Positions 63,030 to 64,000 of a DNA stretch of 64,000 bases are shown here, one piece after another. The notes under the pieces were generated by a model. That model did not search any database, had not been told where the DNA came from, and saw only the letters and a list, made by a program, of their open reading frames with translations. Source of the stretch: Argyresthia goedartella (taxonomy: Eukaryota; Arthropoda; Insecta; Lepidoptera; Argyresthiidae). Where the stretch lies: the NCBI GenBank assembly GCA_949825045.1, contig OX463810.1:34482201-34546200 (forward strand), in the 5' to 3' direction. A program made the translations under genes and the position numbers. The number at the start of each line of letters is the position of its first letter. The first letter of the stretch is position 1.

Positions 63030-63660
63030 TCATCATAACCATCACATTCAGCCCACATCGACCCACTGCCAAGACAAGAGGCCTATGCCCACATAGGCCT
63101 CTTCTCTAAAGCGCTAATCTCCGCGGTCCTGTGCCAATCGCACGCAGTGGGATCCCGACGACTTGATGATATGGTCGGACCATCGGGCTGGTGGTCTGCC
63201 CACTGGCCTTGTCGCTGCCCGTGGCCACCACTCTGTGACTGCTTTGGTCCACCGTCCGTCTTCCCGTCTAGCCAAGTCTCCCGCCCATCTCCATTTCAAT
63301 CTCGTCTGCCAACATCTGCGACCTTCGTTATTCGTCGAATGTCCTGACCTATCCCATCCTAATTTGGTTTGCTGGAAGAGATCTCTTATTAGAGATAAGC
63401 TCGCCTTTGTACATTATTTTTATGTAAGTCTTGTTGTCCATATATTAGTAGTATGCAATAAAGAAATTATGAAATTATGAATTTCGACGTTAGGCACGCG
63501 GTCAACGAGAGAGATACCCAACCTGGAACGCTGCATCGCTCTTTGTGCTACTTTTATAGCATGCATATTATGCTTTGTGAGCATCCATGTTTCAGCTCCA
63601 TAGGTGAGGATGGGCAAGACAAATTGGTTTTACACCTTGGTCTTCAGGCATTGTGGCAGT
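63030..63660 (-). pseudogene. LINE C RT C-terminus, split by a LINE A tail
   Basis: On the minus strand the upstream part (63660-63480) reads LPILTYGAETWMLTKHN-type sequence and continues QRAMQRSRLGISLVDRV, the conserved RT C-terminal region. After an insertion at about 63362-63476 the coding remnant resumes (IRRITKVADVG, then out of frame KWRWAGDLARREDGRWTKAV and 'GRPPARWSDHI') and ends near 63114, followed by a 3' UTR with 'gggcataggcctcttgtcttggcagtgggtcg' and a (GAT)n-like end. Frameshifts and the insertion make it a pseudogene. Confidence 0.6.
63362..63476 (+). mobile_element. LINE A-type 3' tail nested in LINE C
   Basis: TGGTTTGCTGGAAGAGATCT, stem loop TATT, AGAGATAAGCTCGCCTTTGT, GCAATAAAG, then AAATTATG repeats. 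AATTT at both ends (63360-63364 and 63479-63483) may be a target duplication, though it overlaps the terminal repeat. Confidence 0.75.
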
Positions 63661-63948
63661 GAGGATTAGAAGAGATCACTTAGTTGCCTAAATCAGCCCA
63701 CCCTAATCGATCTCGATCGATCGTCGTCAACCATAATCCGTTGTATTTTTAAACGTCATTCAAACTAATTTATAAACCTTTTAAGTAATAAGAATAATAT
63801 TACGTTGAGCAGGCTTGAGAGAACAACAAAACCAGTAACTAATTTCCGTATTTTCAAATTGAAAACAAATCTACATTTCCTCGCATTATAATAAGGAACG
63901 TTTATTAATTACGTCGCGATTACGACATCTATCGATAACAAACGATGA
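63661..63948. other. Unannotated stretch
   Basis: No recognised gene or repeat. Confidence 0.4.
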
Positions 63949-64000
63949 CGACCCGAATGGCCGAGTCGGCAGTGACCCTGCCTACGAAACCGAGGGTCCC
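63949..64000 (+). mobile_element. SINE S1 head, cut by window edge
   Basis: GACCCGAATGGCCGAGTCGG and AGTGACCCTGCCTACGAAAC; the B box and body lie outside the window. Confidence 0.8.

Overview
The window looks like AT-rich animal DNA, most likely from a moth or butterfly. That placement is an inference. It rests on several dispersed tRNA-headed SINE families, non-LTR elements of the Jockey/CR1 group ending in short microsatellites, a BEL/Pao LTR element, Tc1/mariner-type elements, many fold-back elements and a spliceosomal intron. I see no bacterial operon, ribosome binding site, rRNA, genuine tRNA gene, CRISPR array or recognisable multi-exon host gene. The window reads as intergenic or intronic DNA built from transposable elements.

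Layout. 0-4 kb: LINE tails, SINEs and a fold-back element split by a SINE. 4.1-6.5 kb: a Tc1-like transposase gene with one 103-base intron, between two diverged inverted arms. 6.8-14.4 kb: short-repeat mosaic. 14.9-17.35 kb (minus): 5'-truncated LINE with an open 688-codon RT frame (LINE A). 17.5-19.1 kb: fold-back elements, one inside a transposase remnant. 19.36-23.3 kb (minus): second LINE (LINE B) with an SGNH-type ORF1 and a complete endonuclease-RT ORF2. 23.3-30.3 kb: mostly unannotated. 30.37-30.96 kb: promoter-to-poly(A) unit resembling part of an LTR. 31.3-35.3 kb: SINEs, fold-back elements and a 23-bp minisatellite. 36.55-42.27 kb (minus): BEL/Pao element with two 571-bp LTRs and a 5-bp target duplication, lacking protease and reverse transcriptase. 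42.3-64 kb: SINEs, LINE fragments, fold-back elements and long unannotated stretches.

How the parts relate. The autonomous-type proteins seen are the Tc1 transposase, the LINE B ORF1/ORF2 pair and the LINE A RT. The BEL element kept Gag, RNase H and integrase but would need RT supplied in trans. The SINE families share modules: three have related internal/tail sequence, and two share a tRNA-like head with different bodies. The 3' end of LINE A is present as at least six further truncated copies, all ending in a similar small stem-loop, AATAAA and a short microsatellite.

The most notable observations are: (1) a -1 frameshift heptamer (TTTAAAT) directly before the ORF1 stop of LINE B, where ORF2 has no usable ATG; (2) the intron-containing DD35E transposase within tRNA-like inverted arms; (3) the RT-less BEL element with nearly identical LTRs and an initiator-tRNA-Met-like primer binding site; (4) modular SINE architecture. 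All alignments were made by eye, so identities and boundaries are approximate.
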